DNA of 41,807 nt from an uncultured Bacteroidia bacterium (GCA_902788175.1 CADAJF010000029.1:2770-44576), one strand, 5' to 3'. Counted from the stretch's first letter, positions 8,439 through 17,726 are shown. Notes: a model not told the origin generated them from the letters alone. Numbers and translations are program-made.

Positions 8439-9034
8439 CCCAGAAAGCTTTGCAGCCGCTCATACACGCGCTGGACGGGAAAGCCCACCACATTGAAATA
8501 GGAGCCCTCTATACGGGTAATGCCCACGTGGCCTATCCACTCCTGGATGGCATAGGCGCCAGCTTTGTCATAGGGCTTGTAAGTATCTACGTAATACGCG
8601 ATTTCCTCTTCCGTAAGGGCCTTGAAGCACACCTGGGTGGTAACGGAGAAGGTCTCTTCCCGGCGGCAGTCCCGGAGGGTAACCGCCGTGGTCACGTGAT
8701 GCTCCCTTCCGGAAAGGTCCCGCAGCATGCGGAAGGCATCGGCCCTGTCACGGGGTTTACCCAGGATTTCCCCGGGACGCTGGGCGGTGGAGGGGAGTAT
8801 GACCATGGTATCCGCGGTAATCAGGATTTCCTTTTCGCGCAGGGGGCGGTGGAAGCCGTGGGATTTACCCAGGGCCATCAGTTCCGGCACCTTGTCAAAG
8901 GGCACATCTTCAGAGAAGCTTTCCTGAAAGTTATTACGCGTATCTACTTCAAAATCAATATCCAATCCTTTAAGCAATTCCCTTCTTCTTGGAGAATTGC
9001 TGCCCAGGATGATATGCCAGCCGTCCAGCCTCAT
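8435..9034 (-). CDS. maf: Maf-family nucleoside triphosphate pyrophosphatase
   Basis: A 199-residue Maf/YhdE-type enzyme that hydrolyses non-canonical or excess NTPs (dTTP/UTP in characterised members) to monophosphates. Motifs: ILGSNSPRRRELL at the start, ITADTMVIL with the catalytic Asp, GKPRDRADAFRML, and YKPYDKAGAYAIQEW near the C-terminus. The longer frame beginning at 9070 would overlap kdsC and adds non-conserved residues. The ATG at 9034 (MRLDGWH) sits four bases after the kdsC stop and is the better start. The downstream mutY start overlaps its stop by four bases. Earlier annotation of Maf as a septum inhibitor came from overexpression effects. Confidence 0.94.
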   Translation of the reverse strand: MRLDGWHIILGSNSPRRRELLKGLDIDFEVDTRNNFQESFSEDVPFDKVPELMALGKSHGFHRPLREKEILITADTMVILPSTAQRPGEILGKPRDRADAFRMLRDLSGREHHVTTAVTLRDCRREETFSVTTQVCFKALTEEEIAYYVDTYKPYDKAGAYAIQEWIGHVGITRIEGSYFNVVGFPVQRVYERLQSFLG

Positions 9035-9038
9035 GCCG

Positions 9039-9560
9039 CTAGAATGTCTGCTTGTAAACGGCAGGATCAAAGTTCCATTTGCCCTGCTTTTTCAGCGTCT
9101 TTTCGATGGCTTCCCTGAGGCAGCCCTTCCCGCCGGGGGCATCGGTGATCCAGTCCGCCGCCTGCTGAACCTCTGCTACGGCATCGGCCGGGCAAACGGC
9201 ACAGCCGCAGGCTTTCATCACCTCCAGATCCGGGATGTCGTCCCCGAAGTACATCACATCCTCCGGCTGCAAGTTGTAGCGCTTGCAAAAAATGCCGAAC
9301 TCCTCCATCTTGTCACGGCAGTGCAGGAAGACGTCTTCCGGCTTTACGCCGCTGGCCTTCATCCGGGTGCGGATGGTCTCTGAACTGCCCCCGGTGATAA
9401 CGGCCACAGGATAGCCGTTCATGGCGGCCATGCGGATGGCAAAACCGTCCTTGGCATCGTACAGGCGCAAAAAATCCCCGGCCGATGAGCAAAGCAGCGT
9501 ACCGTCCGTGGCCACGCCGTCGATATCGATGGCGAAGGCCTTGATCTTTTTCAGATTCAT
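9039..9560 (-). CDS. kdsC: 3-deoxy-D-manno-octulosonate 8-phosphate phosphatase KdsC
   Basis: A 173-residue HAD phosphatase of the KdsC type, which converts KDO-8-phosphate to KDO for lipopolysaccharide inner core. Motifs: AIDIDGVATDG (motif I, nucleophile Asp), VITGGSSE (motif II), HCRDKMEE (motif III Lys) and YFGDDIPDLEVM (motif IV). The length and compact form, lacking a cap domain, fit tetrameric KdsC. The start at 9560 (MNLKKIKAF) was chosen because upstream codons of the longer frame lie inside the DUF3467 gene and are not conserved-looking. It lies four bases from the DUF3467 stop. The first residue of motif I is preceded directly by the N-terminus, as in the family. Confidence 0.93.
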   Translation of the reverse strand: MNLKKIKAFAIDIDGVATDGTLLCSSAGDFLRLYDAKDGFAIRMAAMNGYPVAVITGGSSETIRTRMKASGVKPEDVFLHCRDKMEEFGIFCKRYNLQPEDVMYFGDDIPDLEVMKACGCAVCPADAVAEVQQAADWITDAPGGKGCLREAIEKTLKKQGKWNFDPAVYKQTF

Positions 9561-9564
9561 GCGC

Positions 9565-9903
9565 TTAGGATTTGGGGCCGCCCATGGGGCCAAAGTCCGC
9601 CAGGTTGAAAGTACCGCCTTGTTGGGGACCCTTGTTGCCCAGGTCAATGACGCCAAACTGAGCCTCGAACTTGGAAATATTGTCAAACAGGGCGTTCATC
9701 AGGCGCTTGGCATGCTCCGGCGTCATGATGATGCGGTTGCCGATTTCCGGTTTGGCGATGCCGGGCAGGGTAGTGGCAAAGTCAATGATGAACTCACTGC
9801 GGGAGTGGGAGATGATGGCCAGATTGGAGTAGGAGCCCCTGGCAACCTCCGGTTTCAGTTCCAATTGTATCTGGCCCTGGGGTTTGGCTTGGTTGTTATC
9901 CAT
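9565..9903 (-). CDS. DUF3467 domain protein
   Basis: A 112-residue protein of the DUF3467 family, common in Bacteroidota and some other bacteria. The pattern is recognisable: a Q-rich start, LELKPEVARGSYSNLAIISHSRSEF, IDFATTLPG and IIMTPEHAKRLMNAL, and a low-complexity G/N/P tail. The function is unknown. No signal peptide or membrane segment is visible. It is the first gene of the operon with kdsC, maf and mutY, and has its own TAATTTTG box 20 bases upstream of the ATG. Confidence 0.9.
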   Translation of the reverse strand: MDNNQAKPQGQIQLELKPEVARGSYSNLAIISHSRSEFIIDFATTLPGIAKPEIGNRIIMTPEHAKRLMNALFDNISKFEAQFGVIDLGNKGPQQGGTFNLADFGPMGGPKS

Positions 9904-9923
9904 GGTTTTTCAGTTCTTTTCTG

Positions 9924-9931
9924 CAAAATTA
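9924..9931 (-). promoter_or_regulatory. -7 box for the DUF3467-kdsC-maf-mutY operon
   Basis: The minus strand reads TAATTTTG (TAnnTTTG), 20 bases before the ATG at 9903. A second, oppositely directed box for valS lies 12 bases away. Confidence 0.65.
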
Positions 9932-9943
9932 ACAATTTTTGAT

Positions 9944-9951
9944 TAAATTTG
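9944..9951 (+). promoter_or_regulatory. -7 box for valS
   Basis: TAAATTTG matches TAnnTTTG, 42 bases before the valS ATG at 9994. The remaining leader is AT-rich with a run of T at 9981-9987. I saw no T-box, as expected outside Firmicutes. Confidence 0.65.
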
Positions 9952-9993
9952 TGAATTGAAAAAGCCCGAAAGTTCAACAGTTTTTTTCATCAT

Positions 9994-12642
9994 ATGAAGG
10001 AATTAGCAGCAAAGTATAGTGCCTCGCAAGTGGAAGACAAGTGGTATGCCTATTGGCTTGAGCACAAATTTTTCCACAGTGAGCCCAATGAGAAAGAGCC
10101 TTACACCATAGTGATTCCTCCGCCCAATGTAACCGGTATCCTTCACATGGGGCACGTCCTCAACAACACCCTCAACGACGTCCTTATCCGCAAGGCCCGC
10201 ATGGACGGGAAAAACGCCTGCTGGGTGCCCGGAACGGACCATGCTTCCATCGCTACGGAATCCAAGGTGGTTGCCAGGCTTAAGGAGCAGGGGATCCGCA
10301 AGGAAGATATCGGCCGGGAAGAATTCCTGCGCCATGCCTGGGAGTGGAAGGAAGAACACGGCGGCATTATCCTGCAGCAGCTGCGCAAGCTGGGCTGCTC
10401 CTGTGACTGGGACCGCACCCGCTTTACCATGGAGCCCGCCCTGAGCGATGCCGTCATCAACACCTTCGTCTATTTTTACAAGAAAGGCTGGATCTACAAA
10501 GGTGTCCGCATGGTCAACTGGGACCCTGAAGCCCTCACCGCCGTCAGCGACGACGAAGTGATTCACAAGGACACCAAAAGCCACCTCTACCACCTTCGCT
10601 ACTATATCTCGGACGGTAATGGCCAGCCCACGGACAAATACCTCACCATAGCCACCACGCGCCCGGAAACCATCATGGCCGATACAGCCATCTGCGTGAA
10701 CCCCGCAGATGAGCGTCACCACTGGCTCCGCGGCAAGAAGGTGCTCATTCCGCTCATCCATAGGGAGATCCCCGTCATCGAGGACGAGTACGTGGAAATG
10801 GACTTTGGAACGGGCTGCCTCAAGGTTACCCCCGCGCACGATCTCCACGACTATGAGATTGGCATGCGCCACAACCTGCCCGTAATAGAAATCATCGATG
10901 ACCACGGCCGCCTGAACCATGAGGCCTGCATCCTAGTGGGAGAAGACCGTTTTGTGGCCCGCAAAAAGATTGTGAAGATGCTTCAGGAGGCCGGCAACCT
11001 GGAAAAGACGGAAGACTACAACAGCCCCGTGGGCTACTCGGAGCGCACCAATGCCGTCATCGAACCCAAGTTAAGCGCCCAGTGGTTCCTCAAGATGGAA
11101 AGCCTGGCAGGCACCGCCCTTGAAACAGTGGAGAGCGGCCGCACCCGCTTCATCCCCGAGAAATACGTGAATACCTACCGCCACTGGATGGAAAACGCCC
11201 GCGACTGGTGCATCTCCCGCCAACTGTGGTGGGGCCAGCGCATCCCTGCCTGGTACCTCCCGGACGGCTCCTTCGTAGTGGAGGCAACAGCGGAAGCAGC
11301 CCTTAAGGCTGCACAGGCTATCTGCCCGGATATCAAAGCAGAAGACCTTCGCCAGGACGAGGATGTCCTGGACACCTGGTTCAGTTCCTGGCTCTGGCCC
11401 ATTTCTGTCTTTGATCCCGATATGCCCGGCCATCCGGAGCACCAGCCCAACAAGGACCTGGCATACTACTATCCCACCAATGACCTGGTAACCGGCCCGG
11501 ACATCATCTTCTTCTGGGTGGCCCGCATGATCATGGCTGGGGAGGAATTCATGGGCCGCGAACCCTTCTCCAACGTGTACTTCACCGGTATCGTGCGGGA
11601 CAAACTGGGCCGGAAGATGTCCAAGACGCTGGGCAATTCCCCGGACCCGCTGGACCTGATTAACACCTATGGCGCAGATGCCGTCCGCATTGGCATGCTG
11701 CTTTGCTCCAGTGCAGGCAACGACATCTTCTACGACGAAGCCCAGATCAAGCAGGGCGCCGCCTTCTGCAACAAAATCTGGAACAGCTACCGCCTGATAA
11801 AAGGCTTCCAGTTGGCCGATATCCCCCAGACCCAGGCCCAGAAACTGGCCATCGAGTGGTTCCGCGCCAAGCTGTCGGAAACTATCGGCCAGGTGGAAGA
11901 CCATTACAGCAAATTCCGCATTTCGGATGCCCTCATGGCCATTTACAAGCTCTTCTGGGATGACTATTGCTCCTGGTATCTGGAGGCCATCAAGCCTGCC
12001 TTCGGCCAGCCCATAGACGCAAACACGCAAGCTGCCACCCTGGAATTCTTTGAGGCCCTGCTAAGGCTCATCCATCCCGTGATGCCCTTCATCACTGAGG
12101 AGCTCTGGCAGGATATCGCTCCCCGGAAGGAAGGGGAGACCATCCTCTTCGCCCCCAGCCCCAAAGCAACGGCCTTCGATCCTGCCATCCTGGAGGACTT
12201 CACGCTGGCCATGGAGGCCGTCAACGGCGTTCGCGGCATACGCAGCCAGCGCAATATCGGCCCCAAGGAAGCGCTTGGGCTGCATATCCGGGCAGCGTCC
12301 TTCCCCTGCATACCGCTCATTGAAAAAATGGCCGGCGTAACGGTCCAGCTCAGCGCAGCCCCCGCCGATGGAAACGGTATAGGATTCATGGTGCGCACCA
12401 CGGAAATGTCTGTCCCGCTGGAAGGCCTGGTGAATCCGGAAGAGGAACTGGCCAAGGCCCAAAAGGAGCTGGAATACCAGCAAAAGTTCCTCCAGACCAC
12501 CCGCGCCAAGCTCTCGAACGAACGTTTCGTGAGCAACGCACCCGCCGCTGTCATCGAGAACGAACGTAAGAAAGAGGCAGACTCCCTCTCCAAGATAGAA
12601 AGCCTGGAGGCAAAGATTAAACAATTGAAAGAGAGCAAGTAA
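9994..12642 (+). CDS. valS: Valine--tRNA ligase
   Basis: An 882-residue class Ia aminoacyl-tRNA synthetase that charges tRNA-Val. The HIGH signature is HMGH at 51-54, within PPPNVTGILHMGH. The editing domain shows TTRPETIMADTAICVNP. WWGQRIPAWY and DVLDTWFSSWLWP are conserved core segments, and the KMSKS loop is KMSKT at 541-545. The anticodon-binding domain follows, and a C-terminal coiled coil (~810-880, EELAKAQKELEYQQKF) is the tRNA-arm domain typical of ValRS. The length is normal. It is the first gene of a long plus-strand run and has a promoter box at 9944-9951. Confidence 0.98.
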   Translation: MKELAAKYSASQVEDKWYAYWLEHKFFHSEPNEKEPYTIVIPPPNVTGILHMGHVLNNTLNDVLIRKARMDGKNACWVPGTDHASIATESKVVARLKEQGIRKEDIGREEFLRHAWEWKEEHGGIILQQLRKLGCSCDWDRTRFTMEPALSDAVINTFVYFYKKGWIYKGVRMVNWDPEALTAVSDDEVIHKDTKSHLYHLRYYISDGNGQPTDKYLTIATTRPETIMADTAICVNPADERHHWLRGKKVLIPLIHREIPVIEDEYVEMDFGTGCLKVTPAHDLHDYEIGMRHNLPVIEIIDDHGRLNHEACILVGEDRFVARKKIVKMLQEAGNLEKTEDYNSPVGYSERTNAVIEPKLSAQWFLKMESLAGTALETVESGRTRFIPEKYVNTYRHWMENARDWCISRQLWWGQRIPAWYLPDGSFVVEATAEAALKAAQAICPDIKAEDLRQDEDVLDTWFSSWLWPISVFDPDMPGHPEHQPNKDLAYYYPTNDLVTGPDIIFFWVARMIMAGEEFMGREPFSNVYFTGIVRDKLGRKMSKTLGNSPDPLDLINTYGADAVRIGMLLCSSAGNDIFYDEAQIKQGAAFCNKIWNSYRLIKGFQLADIPQTQAQKLAIEWFRAKLSETIGQVEDHYSKFRISDALMAIYKLFWDDYCSWYLEAIKPAFGQPIDANTQAATLEFFEALLRLIHPVMPFITEELWQDIAPRKEGETILFAPSPKATAFDPAILEDFTLAMEAVNGVRGIRSQRNIGPKEALGLHIRAASFPCIPLIEKMAGVTVQLSAAPADGNGIGFMVRTTEMSVPLEGLVNPEEELAKAQKELEYQQKFLQTTRAKLSNERFVSNAPAAVIENERKKEADSLSKIESLEAKIKQLKESK

Positions 12643-12651
12643 ACCCTTCTT

Positions 12652-13065
12652 ATGGCCGTATTCGAAGCAACCTTTCCCGTCAGGTACTATGAGACCGACC
12701 AGATGGCCGTGGTGCACCACTCGAACTACATCCGCTACTTCGAGATTGCCCGCGACGAGATGATGGTCTCCCTGGGCTTTCCCATCGAGCGCTGCGAAAA
12801 AGAGCTGGGTGTGCTGGTCCCCATCGTTTCGGTGGAGTGCCATTTCCGCCATCCCGCCCGCATGGGGGATGTCCTCACCGCCACGGCAGAGGTGGACCGA
12901 GTACCGCTGGCCAAGATGCTTATCCGCCAGACAGTCCGCAACCAGGACGGGGTTCTTTGCGCGGAAGGGAAGGTGACGCTGGGCTTTCTGGACAAGGAAA
13001 GCTTCACTCCCGTCCGCTGCCCGGACCCAATAGCTGCATTGTTTGAAAAATTTATAAATGATTGA
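12652..13065 (+). CDS. YbgC-like acyl-CoA thioesterase (hotdog fold)
   Basis: A 137-residue 4HBT/YbgC-type hotdog protein. The active-site motif [20 protein letters not shown] is intact, with the Asp that activates water and the typical YxxD...NYxR spacing. YbgC-like enzymes hydrolyse acyl-CoA thioesters; the natural substrate is not predictable. It begins nine bases after the valS stop, and its end overlaps or abuts tatA, so it is co-transcribed with both. Length is typical. Confidence 0.9.
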   Translation: MAVFEATFPVRYYETDQMAVVHHSNYIRYFEIARDEMMVSLGFPIERCEKELGVLVPIVSVECHFRHPARMGDVLTATAEVDRVPLAKMLIRQTVRNQDGVLCAEGKVTLGFLDKESFTPVRCPDPIAALFEKFIND

Positions 13066-13273
13066 TATTATGCATATTTATCCGCTCATTTTCATTGGCA
13101 CTTGGGAAATTGTGCTTATTGTAGCCGTAGTGCTCCTTCTCTTTGGCGGGAAAAAGATTCCCGAGCTCATGAAAGGACTTGGTAAAGGTGTCAAGAGTTT
13201 CAAGCAGGGCATGAACGAGGTAGAGAAGGAACTCAAGGACATGGACACGGAAAAGAAAGAAGACCAGCAGTAG
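13058..13273 (+). CDS. tatA: Twin-arginine translocase subunit TatA
   Basis: A 71-residue TatA/Hcf106 protein: a short N-terminal hydrophobic helix (about 13-28), the FGGKKIPEL hinge, an amphipathic helix ([14 protein letters not shown]) and a charged acidic/basic tail. It forms the membrane-weakening oligomer of the Tat pathway, which exports folded proteins. The ATG at 13058 overlaps the thioesterase gene by eight bases. An ATG at 13070 giving MHIYPLIF is equally plausible and would start four bases after that gene's stop. Only one TatA-type gene is present here; TatB is generally absent from Bacteroidota. tatC follows one base later. Confidence 0.93.
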   Translation: MIDIMHIYPLIFIGTWEIVLIVAVVLLLFGGKKIPELMKGLGKGVKSFKQGMNEVEKELKDMDTEKKEDQQ

Positions 13274-13274
13274 T

Positions 13275-14057
13275 ATGGCCGGGAAGGACGGCGAAATGTC
13301 CTTCTGGGACCATCTGGAGGCGCTGAGGGGAACCCTGTTCCACTCGGTGGCCGCCGTGGGCATTGCATCCCTCCTTTTCCTCTTTATCCCCAAGGAACTC
13401 TTCAAGGCCGTTCTCTGGCCCACGCAGCAGGACTTTATCCTCTACAAGTGGCTGGGGCTTCCCTTCGGGATGTCGCTAGTGAACATCGATGTCTCTGCCC
13501 AGTTCTTTGTCCACTTGAAGGTTTCCATCCTGTGCGGCCTTGTAATTGCCTTTCCCTACATCGTTTACGAGATTTGGAAATTCATTTCTCCTGCGCTCTA
13601 CAAGCATGAAAAGAAGGCCGTTCGCGGCGGCTTTGTGCTTTCTTCTTTCCTGTTTTACCTGGGCGTAGCGGTAGGGTACTTTGTGGTGCTGCCCGTTTGC
13701 CTGATGTTCTTTATGAACTACACGGTAAGCGATGAAATAGCCAACACCATCTCGCTGGGCTCCTACATGTCGCTCTTTGTCTCGATGGTCTTCCTGATAG
13801 GCCTGCTCTTTGAGTTTCCCACCGTCATCCTGGTACTTTCCAGCATGGGGGTGGTAAGCCGCGACATGCTTAAAAGCTACCGCAAGTACGCCTTTGTGGT
13901 GGTGCTGCTGCTTAGCGCGCTCATTACGCCCAGCGACCCTTTCTCCATGTTTGTCCTGGCCGTACCGCTTTACGGTCTGTACGAGTTCTCCATCCTCATC
14001 TGCCGTGAAAAGAAAGAAGAGGAAGACGCCGAAATTGAGGAGGAGGAACAGGCATGA
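13275..14057 (+). CDS. tatC: Twin-arginine translocase subunit TatC
   Basis: A 260-residue TatC, the signal-peptide receptor of the Tat translocase. It opens with MSFWDHLEALRGTLFHS, matching the conserved N-terminal (x)HLxELR motif that binds the twin-arginine signal. Six membrane segments follow, including FPYIVYEIWKFISPALYKHE (conserved P and E in the first cytoplasmic loop) and LLSALITPSDPFSMFVLAVPL near the end. The C-terminal tail is strongly acidic (KKEEEDAEIEEEEQA). It follows tatA directly and overlaps the ABC-F gene by four bases. Confidence 0.96.
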   Translation: MAGKDGEMSFWDHLEALRGTLFHSVAAVGIASLLFLFIPKELFKAVLWPTQQDFILYKWLGLPFGMSLVNIDVSAQFFVHLKVSILCGLVIAFPYIVYEIWKFISPALYKHEKKAVRGGFVLSSFLFYLGVAVGYFVVLPVCLMFFMNYTVSDEIANTISLGSYMSLFVSMVFLIGLLFEFPTVILVLSSMGVVSRDMLKSYRKYAFVVVLLLSALITPSDPFSMFVLAVPLYGLYEFSILICREKKEEEDAEIEEEEQA

Positions 14058-15982
14058 TCTCCGTCAGCAACGTTACGATCTCGTTTGGCAGTTATAAGCT
14101 GCTGGACAGCATCAGTTTCCATATCAGTGATACGGAAAAGATAGGGCTGGTGGGCAAAAACGGGGCGGGGAAGTCCACCCTCATGAAGCTCATCACCGGG
14201 GAGCAGGCACCTACCTCCGGCAGCATAGAGAAGCCTTCCGGCATCCGGATAGGTTACCTGCCGCAGATTATGGAGCATCACCGCGGCCGTACAGTCCTTG
14301 AAGAAGCCCTGTCCGTGTTCGGGCACATCCATTCCATGGAGGAAGAACTCTCTTCCGTGACGGATAAACTCTCCCAAAGGACGGACTACGAGAGCCCGGA
14401 GTACGCCGCCCTCATTGCCCGCCTGAACGAGCTCAACGATGCCCTGACACTGGAATCCGGCCTTTCTCCCCGCGCCCGGGCAGAAAAAGTCCTCTTCGGC
14501 CTGGGTTTCAGGCCCGATGAACTGGAGCGCAACACGGAAACCTTCAGCCAAGGCTGGAACATGCGCATTGAGCTGGCCAAAATCCTGCTCTCACAGCCGG
14601 ATGTCCTCCTCCTGGACGAGCCCACCAACCACCTGGACATCGAGTCCATCGAATGGTTCGAAGACTACCTCAAAGCCTTCCGGGGCGCCGTGATGCTGGT
14701 CTCCCATGACCGCCGCTTTCTGGACAGCGTTACTTCTCGCACCGTGGAAATCCTCCTGGGGCGCATCCATGACTACAAAGTCCCTTACAGCCAGTACGTT
14801 ACCCTTCGCCAGGAAAGGATTTCCCAGCAAACCGCCGCCTACGAGAACCAGCAGCGGATGATAGAAAAGACAGAAGACTTTATCAACCGTTTCCGTTTCA
14901 AGCCCACCAAGAGCAACCAGGTGCAGTCCCGCATCAAGGCCCTGGAAAAGCTGGAACGGATAGAGATCGACGAGACAGACAACGCCCGGCTTTCCCTCAA
15001 GTTTCCGCCTGCCCAGCGCAGCGGAGACGTGGTTTTCAAGGGAGTGGACCTTACAGTCGGTTATCCGCAGAAAGTGGTTTTCCGGAACGCCCAAATAGAA
15101 ATCAAGCGCGGGGAGAAAGTGGCGCTGATAGGCCGCAACGGCGAAGGCAAGACCACCCTCATGCGCGTATTGATGGGTGAACTGGATCCCTTTGAAGGGG
15201 AAGCCAAAGTGGGACACAACGTCCGGATTGGCTACTTTGCCCAGAACCAGGAAGACATCCTGGACCCTTCAGAGACCGTTTTCGGCACCCTGGACCGCAT
15301 TGCAGTGGGGGATATCCGCACCCGCCTCAGAGACCTTCTGGGCGCTTTCCTTTTCAAAGGAGAGGACATAGACAAGAAGGTTTCCGTCCTCAGCGGCGGC
15401 GAACGAGCCCGCCTGGGCATGGCCAAGCTCATGCTCTCTCCCTACAATGTCCTGGCGCTGGACGAGCCCACCAACCACATGGATATCCGCTCCAAGGATA
15501 TCCTCAAGCAGGCGCTCCAAAGTTTCGATGGCACGCTCATTGTTGTTTCCCATGACCGGGACTTCCTGGACGGCCTGGCGGACAAACTGTATGAGTTCAA
15601 GGACGGCCGTGTATCGGAGCACCTGGGTGGCGTACAGGATTTCCTTAGAAAGCGCAAGCTGGAGAACCTGCAGGAGCTGGAGCGCCGCGCGGCCGATAAC
15701 GAAGTAAAAACGGAGAAAACAGCCAACAAGGCCGCCCAGGAGCAGTTTAGGCAGCGGAAAGTGCTGGACAAGGAACAGCGCAAGATTCAAAACAGAATCT
15801 CTTTCCTGGAGAAGGAGATTGCCCGCCTGGAGGGACGGATAGGGGAGATAGAAGCTACGCTTGCTGCCCCCGCGGAAAAAGATGACATTATGGAGCTCAC
15901 CCGTGAGTACCTGGAGCTCAAACTGTCCCTGGACGCCCACACAGAGGAATGGACAGCCAGGATGGAAGAATTGGAAAATTGA
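14054..15982 (+). CDS. ABC-F family ATP-binding protein
   Basis: A 642-residue ABC-F protein: two soluble ABC ATPase domains and no membrane domain. Domain 1 has Walker A GKNGAGKST, signature SQGWNMRIELAKIL and Walker B LLLDEPTNHLD. The linker (~240-310) is charged and helical (P-site tRNA interaction motif region). Domain 2 has GRNGEGKTT, LSGGERARLGMAKLM and LALDEPTNHMD. A C-terminal coiled coil (~540-640) with AAQEQFRQRKVLDKEQRK resembles the Uup extension. ABC-F proteins bind the ribosomal E site and relieve stalls or confer antibiotic protection; I read this as a housekeeping Uup/YheS-like member. It overlaps tatC by four bases. Confidence 0.93.
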   Translation: MISVSNVTISFGSYKLLDSISFHISDTEKIGLVGKNGAGKSTLMKLITGEQAPTSGSIEKPSGIRIGYLPQIMEHHRGRTVLEEALSVFGHIHSMEEELSSVTDKLSQRTDYESPEYAALIARLNELNDALTLESGLSPRARAEKVLFGLGFRPDELERNTETFSQGWNMRIELAKILLSQPDVLLLDEPTNHLDIESIEWFEDYLKAFRGAVMLVSHDRRFLDSVTSRTVEILLGRIHDYKVPYSQYVTLRQERISQQTAAYENQQRMIEKTEDFINRFRFKPTKSNQVQSRIKALEKLERIEIDETDNARLSLKFPPAQRSGDVVFKGVDLTVGYPQKVVFRNAQIEIKRGEKVALIGRNGEGKTTLMRVLMGELDPFEGEAKVGHNVRIGYFAQNQEDILDPSETVFGTLDRIAVGDIRTRLRDLLGAFLFKGEDIDKKVSVLSGGERARLGMAKLMLSPYNVLALDEPTNHMDIRSKDILKQALQSFDGTLIVVSHDRDFLDGLADKLYEFKDGRVSEHLGGVQDFLRKRKLENLQELERRAADNEVKTEKTANKAAQEQFRQRKVLDKEQRKIQNRISFLEKEIARLEGRIGEIEATLAAPAEKDDIMELTREYLELKLSLDAHTEEWTARMEELEN

Positions 15983-16000
15983 ATCAACAGATAAAGACGT

Positions 16001-16996
16001 ATGAAACCGAGTATGCTTTTCAGGGCCTTGACCCTTGCCGTTTGTGCATTAGCGCTTGCCGTCCAATCGGCCCATGCACAGTATTCCTCCCAGCTGGAGG
16101 AAAAGACGATCCCGGTTGGAGATTTCACCTCCATCTCCGTCTCCGATGACTTTGAAGTATCACTGGTAAAAGGCGCCTGCAGCGCCAGGGTGACAGCCGA
16201 CAAAGAACTTTTTCCCTACGTTCAGGTATATGTGCGCGGTAAAGTGCTCCACATCATCTACGACGAGAAATCCGTCCCCAAGGACATCAAAAAGCTCTTC
16301 AAGGGCCGCGGTGCTCCTACTCCGGTTTTCCGTGCGGTGGTAAACATGCCCTCCCTGGGCGGTATCACACTCTCGAACAATGTCACGCTCATGTCCACGG
16401 ATGAATTCCCCGCTACGGATTTTGATCTGAACCTCAGCGACAAAGCCCAGGTGAAAAACTTGAACCTCAAAACTTCCGGGGCCAACCTGAACATGAAAAA
16501 GAACTCCCAGGCCATCCTCAATATCCGGGCAGAAAAACGCCTGGAAATCAACGCGGAAGGCAATGCCAACCTGAAACTTACCGCCGATGCTGCGGAATTC
16601 TCACTGGGCGCTGCCGGCTCCTCGGATATGGCCCTTAGCGTAGAAAGCAAGCAGGCTACGCTCAACCTCTCGGGTTCTTCCAACATTACCATGGCTTTGG
16701 AAGCGGAACGCACTGTCCTGCAGGCAGGAGGCTCTTCCAAACTTACCCTTACCGGAGAAACCGAACAGCTGTCCATACGCGGCGAAAAAAGCGCTTTAGT
16801 AGAGGCTAACGGCTTCTCCGTCAAGAAGGTAGAGGCTTCCATGAGCGGCTCATCGCGCTTAAACGTGAGCGTCTCCGAGCACATTGACGCCACACTGGTA
16901 GGCGGCAGTGCGCTCTATTACACCGGAACGCCCAGTATCCAGATAGGCAAGATTATCAAATCTACCCTGGCTCCCTACGGGTCCACGGCAAAGTAA
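16001..16996 (+). CDS. Secreted head-GIN domain protein (DUF2807)
   Basis: A 331-residue exported protein. It has a signal peptide with likely cleavage after AHA (residue ~25), then the DUF2807 head-GIN domain, starting with the family's KTIPVGDFTSISVSDDFEV. The rest is a series of short repeating beta strands (e.g. SSNITMALEAERTVLQAGGSSKLTL), consistent with a right-handed beta-helix. The family is described as putative auto-transporter adhesin heads but its function is not known; no barrel or sorting domain is present here, so it is likely periplasmic or surface-associated. It starts 18 bases after the ABC-F stop and ends seven bases before the dipeptidase. Confidence 0.85.
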   Translation: MKPSMLFRALTLAVCALALAVQSAHAQYSSQLEEKTIPVGDFTSISVSDDFEVSLVKGACSARVTADKELFPYVQVYVRGKVLHIIYDEKSVPKDIKKLFKGRGAPTPVFRAVVNMPSLGGITLSNNVTLMSTDEFPATDFDLNLSDKAQVKNLNLKTSGANLNMKKNSQAILNIRAEKRLEINAEGNANLKLTADAAEFSLGAAGSSDMALSVESKQATLNLSGSSNITMALEAERTVLQAGGSSKLTLTGETEQLSIRGEKSALVEANGFSVKKVEASMSGSSRLNVSVSEHIDATLVGGSALYYTGTPSIQIGKIIKSTLAPYGSTAK

Positions 16997-17003
16997 GCAC
17001 TCT

Positions 17004-17726
17004 ATGTACGATTCTCACGCGGATACGCCCTCCCAGCTGCTCAGACTGCGGGATTTGGGGCTGGATAACACGTATGCCCACGTAGATTTTCCCAAGCTCC
17101 GGAAAGGAGGCGTGGACGGCTCTTTCTTTGCGCTATACACCCCCGCAGAAATGCCACCGGATGCCGCTACTGCCTATGCTTTGCGGATGATTGCAGCTGT
17201 GTATGATGCGCTGGATGCCCATCCGGAGTATGCCAGGCTCTGCGAAAGCCCTGCGCAGGCCGCTGCCAACAAGGGCAGGGGACTTATCTCCATCTTCCTG
17301 GGCATGGAAAACGCTTCGCCCATCCAGGAATCCCTTTCCCTTCTAAGAATGTTTTACAGGCTGGGCGTAAGCTATCTCACCCTTACCCACAACGGAGACA
17401 ATGCAGTGGCCGACAGCGCCGCTGAAGGCCGCCGGTGGGGTGGCCTGAGCCCTTTCGGGAGAGAAGTGGTAGCTTGTATGAACGAGCTGGGGATGATGGT
17501 GGATCTTTCCCACGCCTCTGACAAAACTTTTTGGGACTGCATAGCCCTCTCCAAGGCTCCTGTAATAGTGTCTCATTCCTGTTGCAGGGCTCTTTGCGGC
17601 CATAGGCGGAACCTAAGCGATGACATGCTGCAGGCCCTGGGAGAAAAAGACGGCTACGTGGGCATCAACTTTTACCCCGCCTTTTTGTCGGACCGATTTG
17701 CCCAAAGCCCGAGGCGGAAAAGGTAG
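17004..17726 (+). CDS. Membrane dipeptidase (peptidase M19), N-terminal part, frameshifted
   Basis: The first 240 residues of an M19 renal-dipeptidase-like zinc enzyme, which cleaves dipeptides, often with a D-amino acid at the C-terminal position. Metal and active-site motifs are visible: SHADTP (first His and Asp), FLGMENASP (bridging Glu), TLTHNGDNAVADSA, MVDLSHASDKTF and PVIVSHSCCRALCGHRRNL. The frame then stops at 17724-17726 after QSPRRKR. The rest of the enzyme continues in the -1 frame from about 17702 (PKPEAEKVEAAF). One missing C in the CCC run at 17701-17703 would explain it. No signal peptide is visible, so it would be cytosolic. The start lies seven bases after the head-GIN gene. 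Confidence 0.85.
   Translation: MYDSHADTPSQLLRLRDLGLDNTYAHVDFPKLRKGGVDGSFFALYTPAEMPPDAATAYALRMIAAVYDALDAHPEYARLCESPAQAAANKGRGLISIFLGMENASPIQESLSLLRMFYRLGVSYLTLTHNGDNAVADSAAEGRRWGGLSPFGREVVACMNELGMMVDLSHASDKTFWDCIALSKAPVIVSHSCCRALCGHRRNLSDDMLQALGEKDGYVGINFYPAFLSDRFAQSPRRKR

Noticed and set aside
10003-10920. 305-codon minus-strand ORF opposite valS
   Set aside because: Antisense shadow of a certain valS; no domain features.
17700-17707. Programmed frameshift at CCCAAAG in the dipeptidase gene
   Set aside because: The required change is -1, but the heptamer is not in the X-XXY-YYZ phase of the upstream frame; a lost C is simpler.
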